Assembly (NCBI RefSeq): GCF_003670295.1
Contig: NZ_QXJG01000001.1
Span: forward strand, 202,335 to 266,334
Direction of reading: 5' to 3'
Length of the DNA stretch: 64,000 nt
Source: Helicobacter burdigaliensis
Lineage (GTDB): Bacteria > Campylobacterota > Campylobacteria > Campylobacterales > Helicobacteraceae
Below the pieces are notes generated by a model, which was not told where the DNA came from, did no database searches, and saw only the letters and a list, made by a program, of their open reading frames with translations. Positions 9,525-17,059 of this stretch are shown here, piece after piece. Position numbers and translations under genes: made by a program. Each line of letters opens with the position of its first letter. Positions within the stretch are counted from its first letter, which is position 1.

Positions 9525-10003
9525 GAATAGTTGCATTTACTGGAAATTCAAATAGTGGTAAAACCACTCTTATAGAAAAGCTTTCTCTACTTTTAAGCCC
9601 TCATAAAAAGGTAAGCATCATAAAACACGACCCTAAAGATAAAGCCATTTTTGATACCCCCAAAAAAGATTCGGATAGATTTTATAAAAGTGGAGCAAAT
9701 GTAGCAATCTATGGAACAAAAAAAAGTGCTATCCATTTACAACATAGCCCAAACTTAGAAGAAATTATAAATTTTCTTAGTCCTTGTGATTATCTTTTTA
9801 TAGAAGGGTTAAAAGAATTGCCCTACCCTAGAATCTGTGTGGCAAGAGGAGAGATTGATACAAGATTTTACCCTTATATTCTAGCACTAGCCATTACTAA
9901 AGACACTCCCACTTTAGAAATCCCAAAACATCTTAAAATATTAGATTTAGATAACACTAAAGAAATTTTAGATTGGATTAATACAAATATAAAGGATATT
10001 TAA
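9521..10003 (+). CDS. mobB: Molybdopterin-guanine dinucleotide biosynthesis adaptor
   Basis: MobB is a P-loop GTPase-like protein that assists MobA in attaching GMP to molybdopterin for DMSO-reductase-class enzymes. The 160-aa frame begins MRIVAFTGNSNSGKTTLIEKL, with Walker A at residues 8-15, and keeps the family's KHDPKDKAIFDTPKKDSDRF stretch and CDYLFIEGLKELPYP. It overlaps moaE by four bases (ATGA) and is followed two bases later by mog. MobA itself is not in the window. Confidence 0.92.
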   Translation: MRIVAFTGNSNSGKTTLIEKLSLLLSPHKKVSIIKHDPKDKAIFDTPKKDSDRFYKSGANVAIYGTKKSAIHLQHSPNLEEIINFLSPCDYLFIEGLKELPYPRICVARGEIDTRFYPYILALAITKDTPTLEIPKHLKILDLDNTKEILDWINTNIKDI

Positions 10004-10005
10004 CT

Positions 10006-10536
10006 ATGAAAAAAGCAAAAATTGGAATTTTAACCCTATCAGATCGTGCAAGTGCTGGAATTTATGAAGATATTTCAGGAAAAGCCATTATAGAAACCCT
10101 AAAAGAATACCTTATCTCTCCATGGGAGAGTGTTTATAGGGTAATTAGTGATGATCAAAAAGAAATTGAAACAAATTTAAAAGAATTAGCCGATATTGAA
10201 CAATGCGATCTTATTGTAACCACTGGAGGGACAGGTCCTGCTCCAAGAGATGTAACTCCAGAAGCCACAGAAGCAGTTTGCACAAAAATGCTTCCAGGAT
10301 TTGGTGAGCTTATGCGACAAACAAGCCTAAAATATGTTCCAACTGCAATTCTCTCAAGACAAAGCGCAGGAATCTACAATAAAACTTTAATCATTAACCT
10401 ACCCGGAAAGCCAAAATCTATCCGCGAATGTTTAGATGCGGTATTTCCTGCTGTCCCTTATTGCCTAGATTTAATAGGTGCTACTTATTTACAAACCGAT
10501 GAAAAAGTCATCAAAGCATTCCGTCCAAAGAGCTAG
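10006..10536 (+). CDS. mog: Molybdopterin adenylyltransferase
   Basis: Mog adenylates molybdopterin before molybdate insertion. The 176-residue protein has ILTLSDRASAGIYEDISGKAI at the N-terminus and the nucleotide-binding signature TTGGTGPAPRDVTPEAT near residues 71-87. It ends with NLPGKPKSIRECLDAVFPAVPYCLDLI. These features separate Mog from the shorter MoaB only loosely, so MoaB is the alternative name. It closes the Moco operon. Helicobacter-type bacteria with molybdoenzymes such as formate dehydrogenase or nitrate reductase need this pathway; none of those enzymes lies here. Confidence 0.9.
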   Translation: MKKAKIGILTLSDRASAGIYEDISGKAIIETLKEYLISPWESVYRVISDDQKEIETNLKELADIEQCDLIVTTGGTGPAPRDVTPEATEAVCTKMLPGFGELMRQTSLKYVPTAILSRQSAGIYNKTLIINLPGKPKSIRECLDAVFPAVPYCLDLIGATYLQTDEKVIKAFRPKS

Positions 10537-10655
10537 AGATTTTATTTCCTCTTCTTCTAGCAACCTTTAAATTTCAAACATTTCACACTAAAATCACAAA
10601 AGATTAGGATAAATTTATTTTATTTAGTATAGAATAATTCTTAAAAGGAGAATTT

Positions 10656-12239
10656 ATGCATCTAAAAGACTATTTAAACTACGACAAAGCCTCTAATCTT
10701 CTTTATAAAGAAGTGCATAAAATTGGCGTTATTATGCTTTTTATTTTGGTGATTATAGCCATGGTTATGTGGAATTCTAGTGAGATTTCTAATCCACTTT
10801 TATTAGGCTTTACAGCAATTATTGGTGGATATATGGCACTAAATATCGGTGCTAATGATGTAGCAAACAATGTAGGTCCTGCTGTAGGCTCTAAAGCTCT
10901 AACTATGTTAGGAGCGATTATCATAGCTGCAACTTGCGAGATAGCTGGGGCACTCATCGCAGGGGGCGAAGTAGTAGATACAGTGCGTTCTGGCATCATC
11001 TCCATGCAGAGTATAAAAAACATTGAAGATTTTGTAACCCTTATGCTTGCAGCACTTATTTCTGGAGCAATTTGGTTGCATTTTGCCACCTTAATTGGAG
11101 CTCCTGTTTCCACAACCCACTCTATTGTTGGGGGGATTTTAGGAGCTGGAATTGCTGCAGGTGGCTTTGGTGTAGTAAATTGGGGGGAGCTAGGAAGCAT
11201 TGTAGCAAGCTGGATTATCTCTCCACTTGCAGGTGGAATTATTGCAGCACTTTTGCTCTTTTTTATCAAAAATACCATTACTTACAAACAAAACAAAAAA
11301 GAAGCCGCAAAAAAGATAGTGCCTTATCTCATTGCTTTTATGAGCTTTGCTTTTAGCCTTTATCTCATCAACAAAGGGCTTAAAAAAATCCTCTCTTTAG
11401 AGCCTATTTATGCGCTTAGTCTTAGTGTAATCATTGCAATTTTGGTTTTTATTTTCGTGCGTCCTCTTATCCAAAAAGCCCTTAGCAGTATGGAAAACAA
11501 AAAAGAAGAGATTAATAAGCTTTTTACTATCCCTCTAATCTTTGCTGCTGCACTACTTAGCTTTGCACATGGTGCTAATGATGTGGCAAACGCTATTGGC
11601 CCCTTAGCTGCTATCAATGATGCGCTCAAAGAAGGGGTTGAGGTAGGCTCTAAGGCTAGTGTGCCCTTTTGGATTATGCTCCTTGGAGGACTTGGGATTT
11701 CCATAGGACTTGCACTCTATGGGCCAAAACTCATTAGAACCGTAGGAAGCGAGATTACAGAACTTGATCAAATCCGTGCTTTTTGTATTGCTATGAGTGC
11801 TGCACTAACTGTGCTCATAGCTTCTGAACTTGGGATGCCTGTTAGCTCCACACACATTGCTGTGGGTGCTGTATTTGGGGTTGGGTTTTTACGCGAATAT
11901 CTTAAAAAACGCTATCAAGAAATGGAGATTAAAATTCTAGATTCCTACAAAGGCAAAGACACACAAAGCCTAAAAGAATTTTTAGAACGCTTTAGAAGAT
12001 CCTCTGTGAAGAAAAAAGCAGCCATTCTAAAAAGCATTGAACGCAAAAAACTCCAAAAACAAGAAGGATTGCCCGAACTTAAAAAAAGCGGACAAAAACA
12101 GCTGAAAAAAGTCTATCAAGAAGAACTTGTAAAAAGATCTGCGATTAACAAAATCTTAGCAGCTTGGCTTATTACAGTGCCTGTTTCTGCGATACTTGCT
12201 GGAATTTGCTATTATATTTTAGATGCTCTAGGATTATAA
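10656..12239 (+). CDS. pit: Inorganic phosphate transporter, PiT family
   Basis: This 527-residue membrane protein has about eleven hydrophobic segments. The two inverted PiT repeats are marked by GANDVANNVGPAVGSKAL near residue 66 and GANDVANAIGPLAA near residue 307. Each is followed later by a PVSTTHS-type motif (APVSTTHSIVGG about 150, MPVSSTHIAVGA about 395). The family imports phosphate by proton or sodium symport. A basic cytoplasmic loop near residues 415-490 is rich in Lys and Glu. AAAGGAG precedes the ATG. It stands alone, 119 bases after mog, with no phosphate regulator beside it. Confidence 0.95.
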   Translation: MHLKDYLNYDKASNLLYKEVHKIGVIMLFILVIIAMVMWNSSEISNPLLLGFTAIIGGYMALNIGANDVANNVGPAVGSKALTMLGAIIIAATCEIAGALIAGGEVVDTVRSGIISMQSIKNIEDFVTLMLAALISGAIWLHFATLIGAPVSTTHSIVGGILGAGIAAGGFGVVNWGELGSIVASWIISPLAGGIIAALLLFFIKNTITYKQNKKEAAKKIVPYLIAFMSFAFSLYLINKGLKKILSLEPIYALSLSVIIAILVFIFVRPLIQKALSSMENKKEEINKLFTIPLIFAAALLSFAHGANDVANAIGPLAAINDALKEGVEVGSKASVPFWIMLLGGLGISIGLALYGPKLIRTVGSEITELDQIRAFCIAMSAALTVLIASELGMPVSSTHIAVGAVFGVGFLREYLKKRYQEMEIKILDSYKGKDTQSLKEFLERFRRSSVKKKAAILKSIERKKLQKQEGLPELKKSGQKQLKKVYQEELVKRSAINKILAAWLITVPVSAILAGICYYILDALGL

Positions 12240-12271
12240 TTCATTCTTCTTAAATGCTTTTTGGAGGGGGT

Positions 12272-12742
12272 ATGCAAAAGATTTTAATAGTTTTAGGGAT
12301 TTGTATCACTTTAAGCATTAGTGCTAATGCAAAAACTAACAATAAGACTAACTCCACTCATGCAACCCATTTAAACAAATGGCTTGGGACTTATAGATTA
12401 CAAAAAAATCTTTATATGGGGAGCTTTACAATCCAAAAGTGTGATAAATTTAATGTTTGTGAAGCCAGATATGAGGCTATCCTAAATAAAAGTGAATTTA
12501 ATGATATGCACGAATGCGATATAACTTTGAAATTACAGATAAAATCTCCACAAGAAGCTATAGCTTTAAATGATGATAAGGATTTTGCAAATTGTAAAAT
12601 TTATATTAGGAAAAATCAACAAGGTATTGTATTTATAAGAGATGAGAAAGTATTTAATTCACCCGATTATTTTTGCAGTACAATGTGTGGCAACCAAACG
12701 ATATTTGAGTGGGGAGATATCTATAAAAAGGAAGTGCAATAG
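12272..12742 (+). CDS. Exported cysteine-containing protein of unknown function
   Basis: A 156-residue protein with a Sec signal, MQKILIVLGICITLSISANA. I place the start at 12272 rather than 12254 because GGAGGGGG lies just before it and the signal peptide begins there. The mature part starts with a basic linker, then KWLGTYRLQKNLYMGSFTIQKC. It holds seven cysteines, probably in disulfides. The GTYR...GSFTIQKC pattern recalls small periplasmic beta-barrel domains that accompany lysozyme-inhibitor proteins, but I cannot assign it. The signal peptide is nearly the same as that of the next gene, which suggests a duplication or fusion event at this locus. Confidence 0.65.
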   Translation: MQKILIVLGICITLSISANAKTNNKTNSTHATHLNKWLGTYRLQKNLYMGSFTIQKCDKFNVCEARYEAILNKSEFNDMHECDITLKLQIKSPQEAIALNDDKDFANCKIYIRKNQQGIVFIRDEKVFNSPDYFCSTMCGNQTIFEWGDIYKKEVQ

Positions 12743-12829
12743 AATCTTGCAATATAAGTTTATCTATTTCAAATCTTGTAGTGCAGGGACTAATCCAGAT
12801 TGGACTATGGAGTTTATAAAGGAGCAATA

Positions 12830-13873
12830 ATGAAGATTAAAATTTCCATGCAAAAGTTTTTAATAGCCTTAGGGATTTGTGTTACTTTAAGTATTAGTAT
12901 TAATGCACAATCCCCAAAAGAAGCTAAACCTAGCTTTGATTGTAGCAAAGCAACTACAAAAGTAGAAAAGATAATATGTAATGATGAAGGTGGGCAGTTA
13001 AAAAATTTAGATCGCTATATGAGTGAAGTCTATACGCAATTAAGAAAAGAGTTAAAAATCTCTAAGTTTCCTGATAAAGAAAAAAGATTAAAAGATCTTT
13101 TAGATTCACAAAGAGCTTTTATTAAAAACTTAAATGAAGTTGATTCTATAAAACATTCTTATGAAGAACGCATCACACATTTGCTTAAACTTCTAGGAGA
13201 AGTGCTAGATTCTAATAATAAAGAATTATGTGAATATGCAAGAAGATATGAGAGCGATGAGAATAAATGGCAAGAAGTTCCCCCTTCCATCAATCCTCCT
13301 TTTAGTATAGGTTTTTGTGCTTTTGGAGCAAATAATCAATATGGTGTTTTTTATCATTATTGCACAGAAAAAAGAGAGATTATAAAAGAAGCAATGGCAA
13401 AAGCTATCAAAGAAAAAGATCCCTATATCAGTTTCCCTAGAGTCTATAAAAGAAAAATTGATATTAATAATGATGGAGTGTTAGATTATGTAATTCTTTC
13501 AGCAGGGGAATATTTTGATGCACTTTGGATATATAAAAATGGTAAGCTAGATGCAAAAGCAAGTGGTAAAATCTATGGAGATGATTTACATTTTAGTGGA
13601 GCAAAAACTAAAGAAGGAGTTTGCATGGTAAATGAGACGCCTTGCATGGCACTTACTACATATGCCCTGCCAAGCAATAAAGTTTCAGGAATACTAATAG
13701 ATTCTGAGTTTCCTACATTAAGCTATTTAACTTATGATGTTATGGAGTTTCAAGGAAAAAATTATATTACCCTTTATAATCGCAGATTTAATTTTGATGA
13801 GAATTCTACTTATCCAAGAACACGCATTTATCTTCTAGAAGGTAATAAAAGAGAGTTAAAATGCACTTATTAA
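12830..13873 (+). CDS. Exported LprI-like (DUF1311) protein, putative lysozyme inhibitor
   Basis: The frame is chosen from ATG 12830, with AAAGGAG six bases before it; the longer opening at 12800 has no ribosome site. A Sec signal (about residues 1-27) is followed by an LprI-type domain near residues 34-95. Its marks are FDCSKATTKVEKIICND, LKNLDRYMSEVYTQL and LLDSQRAFIKNLN. LprI proteins inhibit lysozyme or share this four-helix fold. The rest, about 240 residues, includes an EF-like DINNDGVLDYVIL loop near residue 213 of the kind found in VCBS-like domains. It is unassigned. Periplasmic protection against host lysozyme is a reasonable but unproven role. Confidence 0.7.
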   Translation: MKIKISMQKFLIALGICVTLSISINAQSPKEAKPSFDCSKATTKVEKIICNDEGGQLKNLDRYMSEVYTQLRKELKISKFPDKEKRLKDLLDSQRAFIKNLNEVDSIKHSYEERITHLLKLLGEVLDSNNKELCEYARRYESDENKWQEVPPSINPPFSIGFCAFGANNQYGVFYHYCTEKREIIKEAMAKAIKEKDPYISFPRVYKRKIDINNDGVLDYVILSAGEYFDALWIYKNGKLDAKASGKIYGDDLHFSGAKTKEGVCMVNETPCMALTTYALPSNKVSGILIDSEFPTLSYLTYDVMEFQGKNYITLYNRRFNFDENSTYPRTRIYLLEGNKRELKCTY

Positions 13874-13914
13874 ATACATTTTAACTCCAAGCCAAGTTTA
13901 CTAGAGTTGCGAAA

Positions 13915-14328
13915 TTATTGCACCCCTAGTTGTTTGTAAATTTTTCCTATCCTTTGGTTATCAATTTTTTCTCTTTGCATTCTTTCTTCTTCTTTATTTA
14001 AGCGTTTTTTCTCCTCTAATTTTACAATTTGAGCTAAAATTGCATTGACTCTTGCTTCATCTCTTGTGCTTTTAGCCTCTTGTAAATCAACTTTTAATGC
14101 TCTTATATTATAATCCAGCTTTCTATCGTTTTGGCGATATTTTTCATTGGATTTATGCTCTTGCTCTTTTAATTCATAATCTATCTTTAGAGCTTCCCTT
14201 TTTTGTGCAAAACTTGCCCTCTCAAAAACCTCTAAATTAATTCCTTTAATCTCTTCCTTTGGCAACAAATGTGGAGGAAGTGCAAACAAAATTCCTGAAA
14301 ATCCTAAAACCAATAACGCCTTTTTCAT
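13915..14328 (-). CDS. Exported coiled-coil protein of unknown function
   Basis: A 137-residue protein with a Sec signal (MKKALLVLGFSGILFA) and then an almost unbroken charged helix from about residue 36 to 130. Lys, Glu, Arg and Asn dominate, for example KIDYELKEQEHKSNEKYRQN. There are no cysteines. The pattern is that of a small periplasmic helical protein, perhaps chaperone-like as in the Spy group, but no family motif such as LTxxQ is visible. It is monocistronic with its own AAAGGAATAAAG-type ribosome site. Confidence 0.6.
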   Translation of the reverse strand: MKKALLVLGFSGILFALPPHLLPKEEIKGINLEVFERASFAQKREALKIDYELKEQEHKSNEKYRQNDRKLDYNIRALKVDLQEAKSTRDEARVNAILAQIVKLEEKKRLNKEEERMQREKIDNQRIGKIYKQLGVQ

Positions 14329-14432
14329 CTTTATTCCTTTTCTTATATAGATTAAAATATTTAATTATACAATGAAAATATTTTTCCATAAATTAATTTT
14401 ATATTTATTTTTTCTTATTTTTATTCTTTTGC

Positions 14433-14996
14433 TTACCCCTCTATCTCTCTTATCACTCTAGCAGGATTTCCACCTACGATTACATTGCTGGGCACATCTT
14501 TAGTTACCACCGCACCCGCTGCGATTATGGAGTTATCCCCTATGCTGACACCAGGGCAAATCGTAGCGTTTATCCCTATCCACACGCGATTGCCGATATT
14601 TATAGGCTTACAAAAGGTAGTTGTGCGATTATAGGGATTGATGTCGTGATTGATCGTCGTTAGGCACACCTTAGGCGCGATATACACATCATCGCCTATA
14701 TTTATCCCTCCCCTATCCATAAAGGTGCAAGAGGAGTTGATAAACACATTTTTACCAAAGTTAATATTCCGCCCAAAGTCTGTATAAAAAGGCGGAAGTA
14801 GCCAAAGGCTAGAATCTACCTGCTTTCCCATAAGCTCGCTTAGGATTTCTCACACCTCTTTTTCATCATGATAGCCACTATTTAGTTTTGCCACGCAAAT
14901 TTGTGCGTGTTTTATTAAAGGTAAAAGTTCATTTTCAAATTCTTCACCTTTATTTTCCACGCCAAGCCCTGCTAAATCCCGCTCCAATAAACTCAT
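14433..14996 (-). pseudogene. Maltose/galactoside O-acetyltransferase-like gene with in-frame stop
   Basis: The frame from ATG 14996 encodes MSLLERDLAG... and reaches ...HDEKEV at codon 48. It then hits TGA (14850-14852) and continues without a frame change as [21 protein letters not shown] to 14433. Together these are 187 codons, the normal size of a left-handed beta-helix acetyltransferase. The second part carries the hexapeptide repeats and the catalytic histidine ([12 protein letters not shown]). ATG 14831 could start a 132-aa protein lacking the N-terminal helices, but it has no clear ribosome site. A substitution at one former sense codon explains the break. It lies last in the aldo/keto-reductase operon. 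Confidence 0.75.
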
Positions 14997-15006
14997 TTTT
15001 TACATT

Positions 15007-15411
15007 TTAATCCTTTATAATTTTTACCTTAAAATCATCTTTTTGTGTTTTTAAAACTTCTAAATCCCCTTGCACTTTTCCTAAAAATACCAAATCATCG
15101 CTCGCGTTTTGAAGTTCATAAAAGATTCCTATATTTCCCCATGGCACATAGCAGAATAAATCCCCAATTTGTGGCTTATAGGCACTGCTTCCTTTTACCT
15201 TTAGCGCTTTTGGCAAATGTGCGATTTTTTCTTTTCTTGCAAAATCGCTAAATTCTAACTCCATTGGAAGAGAGTTATAAAACTCTCTTGAAGCTTCATT
15301 GTCTTCTAAATTTACAAGCAATTCTTGATTATCAAAAAGTAATTTTATCCTCATCTCTTCTCCTAATAAAAAAGTAAAGCAACATAACAAAACACCAAAA
15401 ATCTTCAACAT
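15007..15411 (-). CDS. Exported cyclophilin-like fold protein, copy 1
   Basis: A 134-residue protein with a Sec signal (MLKIFGVLLCCFTFLLG) and a cyclophilin-like beta-barrel. The signature runs ELLVNLEDNEASREFYNSLPMELEF, later KVKGSSAYKPQIGDLFCYVPWGNIGIFY near residues 71-98. Cytoplasmic members of this family occur in operons with cupins, aldo/keto reductases and carboxymuconolactone decarboxylases; their reaction is not known. A second copy, about 80 percent identical by eye, lies at 21558-21962. The start overlaps the stop of the ABM gene by one base. The ribosome site of the damaged acetyltransferase lies inside its last codons. Confidence 0.82.
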   Translation of the reverse strand: MLKIFGVLLCCFTFLLGEEMRIKLLFDNQELLVNLEDNEASREFYNSLPMELEFSDFARKEKIAHLPKALKVKGSSAYKPQIGDLFCYVPWGNIGIFYELQNASDDLVFLGKVQGDLEVLKTQKDDFKVKIIKD

Positions 15412-15800
15412 TAAAACTTCTTATCTAAACACATATTAGGGCTTATTGCGTCCATTGGGATAAATTTTAAACTCTTTATCATATGCAGTGTGCCTTGTTT
15501 GTATTTTTGAAAATGCTTGCTTGCTATGTGTTTTTTATAGCTTTCTTCATCTTTGTAAGATTCTATAATGCTAAATTTACAAGGATTATCCTTATGGGCG
15601 AGTGCATACAGCACCAAAACACCTTCTTCTTCCCTTACGCTTATTTCGCTTTCTTCTTTTAAAATCTTTTTATATTCTTCTAAATACTTGCAGTCAATCT
15701 CAATTTCAGAAATCTTAACATTCATAAAACCTTGTATAAATTCTTGCGCACTCACTCCTAAAACCCCTAAAAATAAAATAGCTAGAATTTTTTTCATCAT
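15411..15800 (-). CDS. Exported antibiotic-biosynthesis-monooxygenase (ABM) domain protein
   Basis: A 129-residue protein with a Sec signal (MMKKILAILFLGVLGVSA), then one ABM ferredoxin-like domain. Its marks are SEIEIDCKYLEEYKKILKEES and KFSIIESYKDEESYKKHIASKHFQKYK, the classic E.Y.......H..S.HF pattern near residues 78-100. YgiN-type relatives are quinol monooxygenases or act on reactive aromatics in the cytoplasm; this one is exported. The start overlaps the stop of the aldo/keto reductase gene (ATGATG over TGA). It is the second gene of the MerR-promoter operon at 16.98 kb. Confidence 0.82.
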   Translation of the reverse strand: MMKKILAILFLGVLGVSAQEFIQGFMNVKISEIEIDCKYLEEYKKILKEESEISVREEEGVLVLYALAHKDNPCKFSIIESYKDEESYKKHIASKHFQKYKQGTLHMIKSLKFIPMDAISPNMCLDKKF

Positions 15801-16927
15801 AGCCCCACACTTCTTGCTGCATCAGAATTTGGCGGGTATCGCTCACCAAAGACAGGCATAGCTTTTAGTGCTTTATCAATCGCTTCTAACTCATCACGCT
15901 CAAAGCCAATTTCTAATGCACCTAGATTCTCTTCTAAATGTGCTATTTTTGTCGTCTCTGGAATTGGCATAATAAAAGGCTTTTGTGCGAGTAGCCAAGC
16001 AAGTGAAATTTGTGCGGTGGTGGCGCTCTTGCCATTTATAATTTTGCTTTTTGCAATTTCTCTCACATAGTTTAGAATTTTTTGATTTTCTCTCAAAGCG
16101 TCCTTTTGAAAGCGTGGAAAAGCTGCTCTCATATCAAGCGTTTTGTGAAAAGTGGTGTTTTCATCCATAAGTCCACCTAAAAATCCTCGCTCTAGTGGAG
16201 AATAGGCAGTAAAGCCGATGCCAAGTTTCTCGCAAGTAGCTAAGTTTTTGTTATCTTCAACCTCTCTAAACATCATAGAATAATGATTTTGCACCGAAGT
16301 TACAGGATAAATTTTATGTGCTCTTTCTATGGTTTTAGCACTTGGCTCACTTAGTCCATAGTAGCGGATTTTCCCCATTTTTACTAGCTCACTCATAGTG
16401 TTCGCTACTTCTTCTATGGGTGTATCAGGATCTACTCTATGTTGCGTATAAAGATCAATAAAATCAGTATTTAAGCATTTTAAGCTTCCATCAACCGCCC
16501 TTAAAATTGCTTTTTTACTAGAATCTTGGTGTTGTTTAGAAAATGGATAGTAAAGTCCAAATTTCGTGCCAATAATCACTTTATCGCGGTAAGGTTTTAA
16601 CGCTTTGCCAAGCAAAATTTCATTAGTATGTGGTCCATAAATTTCAGCTGTGTCAAAATAAGTTACTCCAAGCTCTATGGCTTTATGAATGAGCTTTATC
16701 ATTTCTTTTTCATCGTGAGCGGGTCCATGCCCATGACTCATACCCATACAGCCTAAGCCCAAAGCACTTACCTTTAAGTCCTTACCTAAGATTCTGCTAG
16801 GAAGCGTTTTTGCCTCATTTTCTTTTACTACTCTATCATGCTTACTTTCTTTTGCAAACAATGCCCCACTGCTAAGTGCGATCGCCCCTACCACAGAGGC
16901 TTTTAAAAACTCTCTTCTTGAATCCAT
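15797..16927 (-). CDS. Tat-exported aldo/keto reductase
   Basis: A 376-residue protein with a twin-arginine signal, MDSRREFLKASVVGAIALSSG, so it is folded with cofactor before export. The mature part is an AKR barrel. VSALGLGCMGMSHGHG starts the fold near residue 54 and GVTYFDTAEIYG gives the catalytic Asp and Tyr near 95. The Lys lies in KVIIGTKFG and the His in YTQHRVDPDTPIEEV. It is close to cytoplasmic YajO/AKR13-type reductases that reduce aldehydes with NADPH. How NADPH would be supplied in the periplasm is unclear. It leads the operon AKR-ABM-cyclophilin-acetyltransferase, with a 19-bp-spacer promoter just upstream. Confidence 0.9.
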   Translation of the reverse strand: MDSRREFLKASVVGAIALSSGALFAKESKHDRVVKENEAKTLPSRILGKDLKVSALGLGCMGMSHGHGPAHDEKEMIKLIHKAIELGVTYFDTAEIYGPHTNEILLGKALKPYRDKVIIGTKFGLYYPFSKQHQDSSKKAILRAVDGSLKCLNTDFIDLYTQHRVDPDTPIEEVANTMSELVKMGKIRYYGLSEPSAKTIERAHKIYPVTSVQNHYSMMFREVEDNKNLATCEKLGIGFTAYSPLERGFLGGLMDENTTFHKTLDMRAAFPRFQKDALRENQKILNYVREIAKSKIINGKSATTAQISLAWLLAQKPFIMPIPETTKIAHLEENLGALEIGFERDELEAIDKALKAMPVFGERYPPNSDAARSVGL

Positions 16928-16952
16928 TTTTGCTCCTTAAATTTTTAGCAAA

Positions 16953-16983
16953 ATTATAAAGCATTAGAGTAGCTATCAGTCAA
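16953..16983 (-). promoter_or_regulatory. MerR-type promoter of the aldo/keto reductase operon
   Basis: On the minus strand TTGACT (16983-16978) and TATAAT (16958-16953) are separated by 19 bases containing AGCTACTCTA. A 19-bp spacer with a dyad between the elements is the hallmark of promoters activated by MerR-family proteins, which twist the DNA. The ATG lies 26 bases downstream of the -10 box. The same arrangement and core occur at 23361-23391. Confidence 0.8.
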
Positions 16984-17059
16984 GAGCAAAATGAAAAAAT
17001 TTAATAAAAATTTTAGATTCTAATTATTTTCAGATTCTAAAAACAAAAAATCATAAAAG

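Noticed and set aside
10703..11278. 191-codon frame antisense to the phosphate transporter
   Set aside because: It is the reverse shadow of a membrane protein gene with strong codon bias; no independent evidence supports it.
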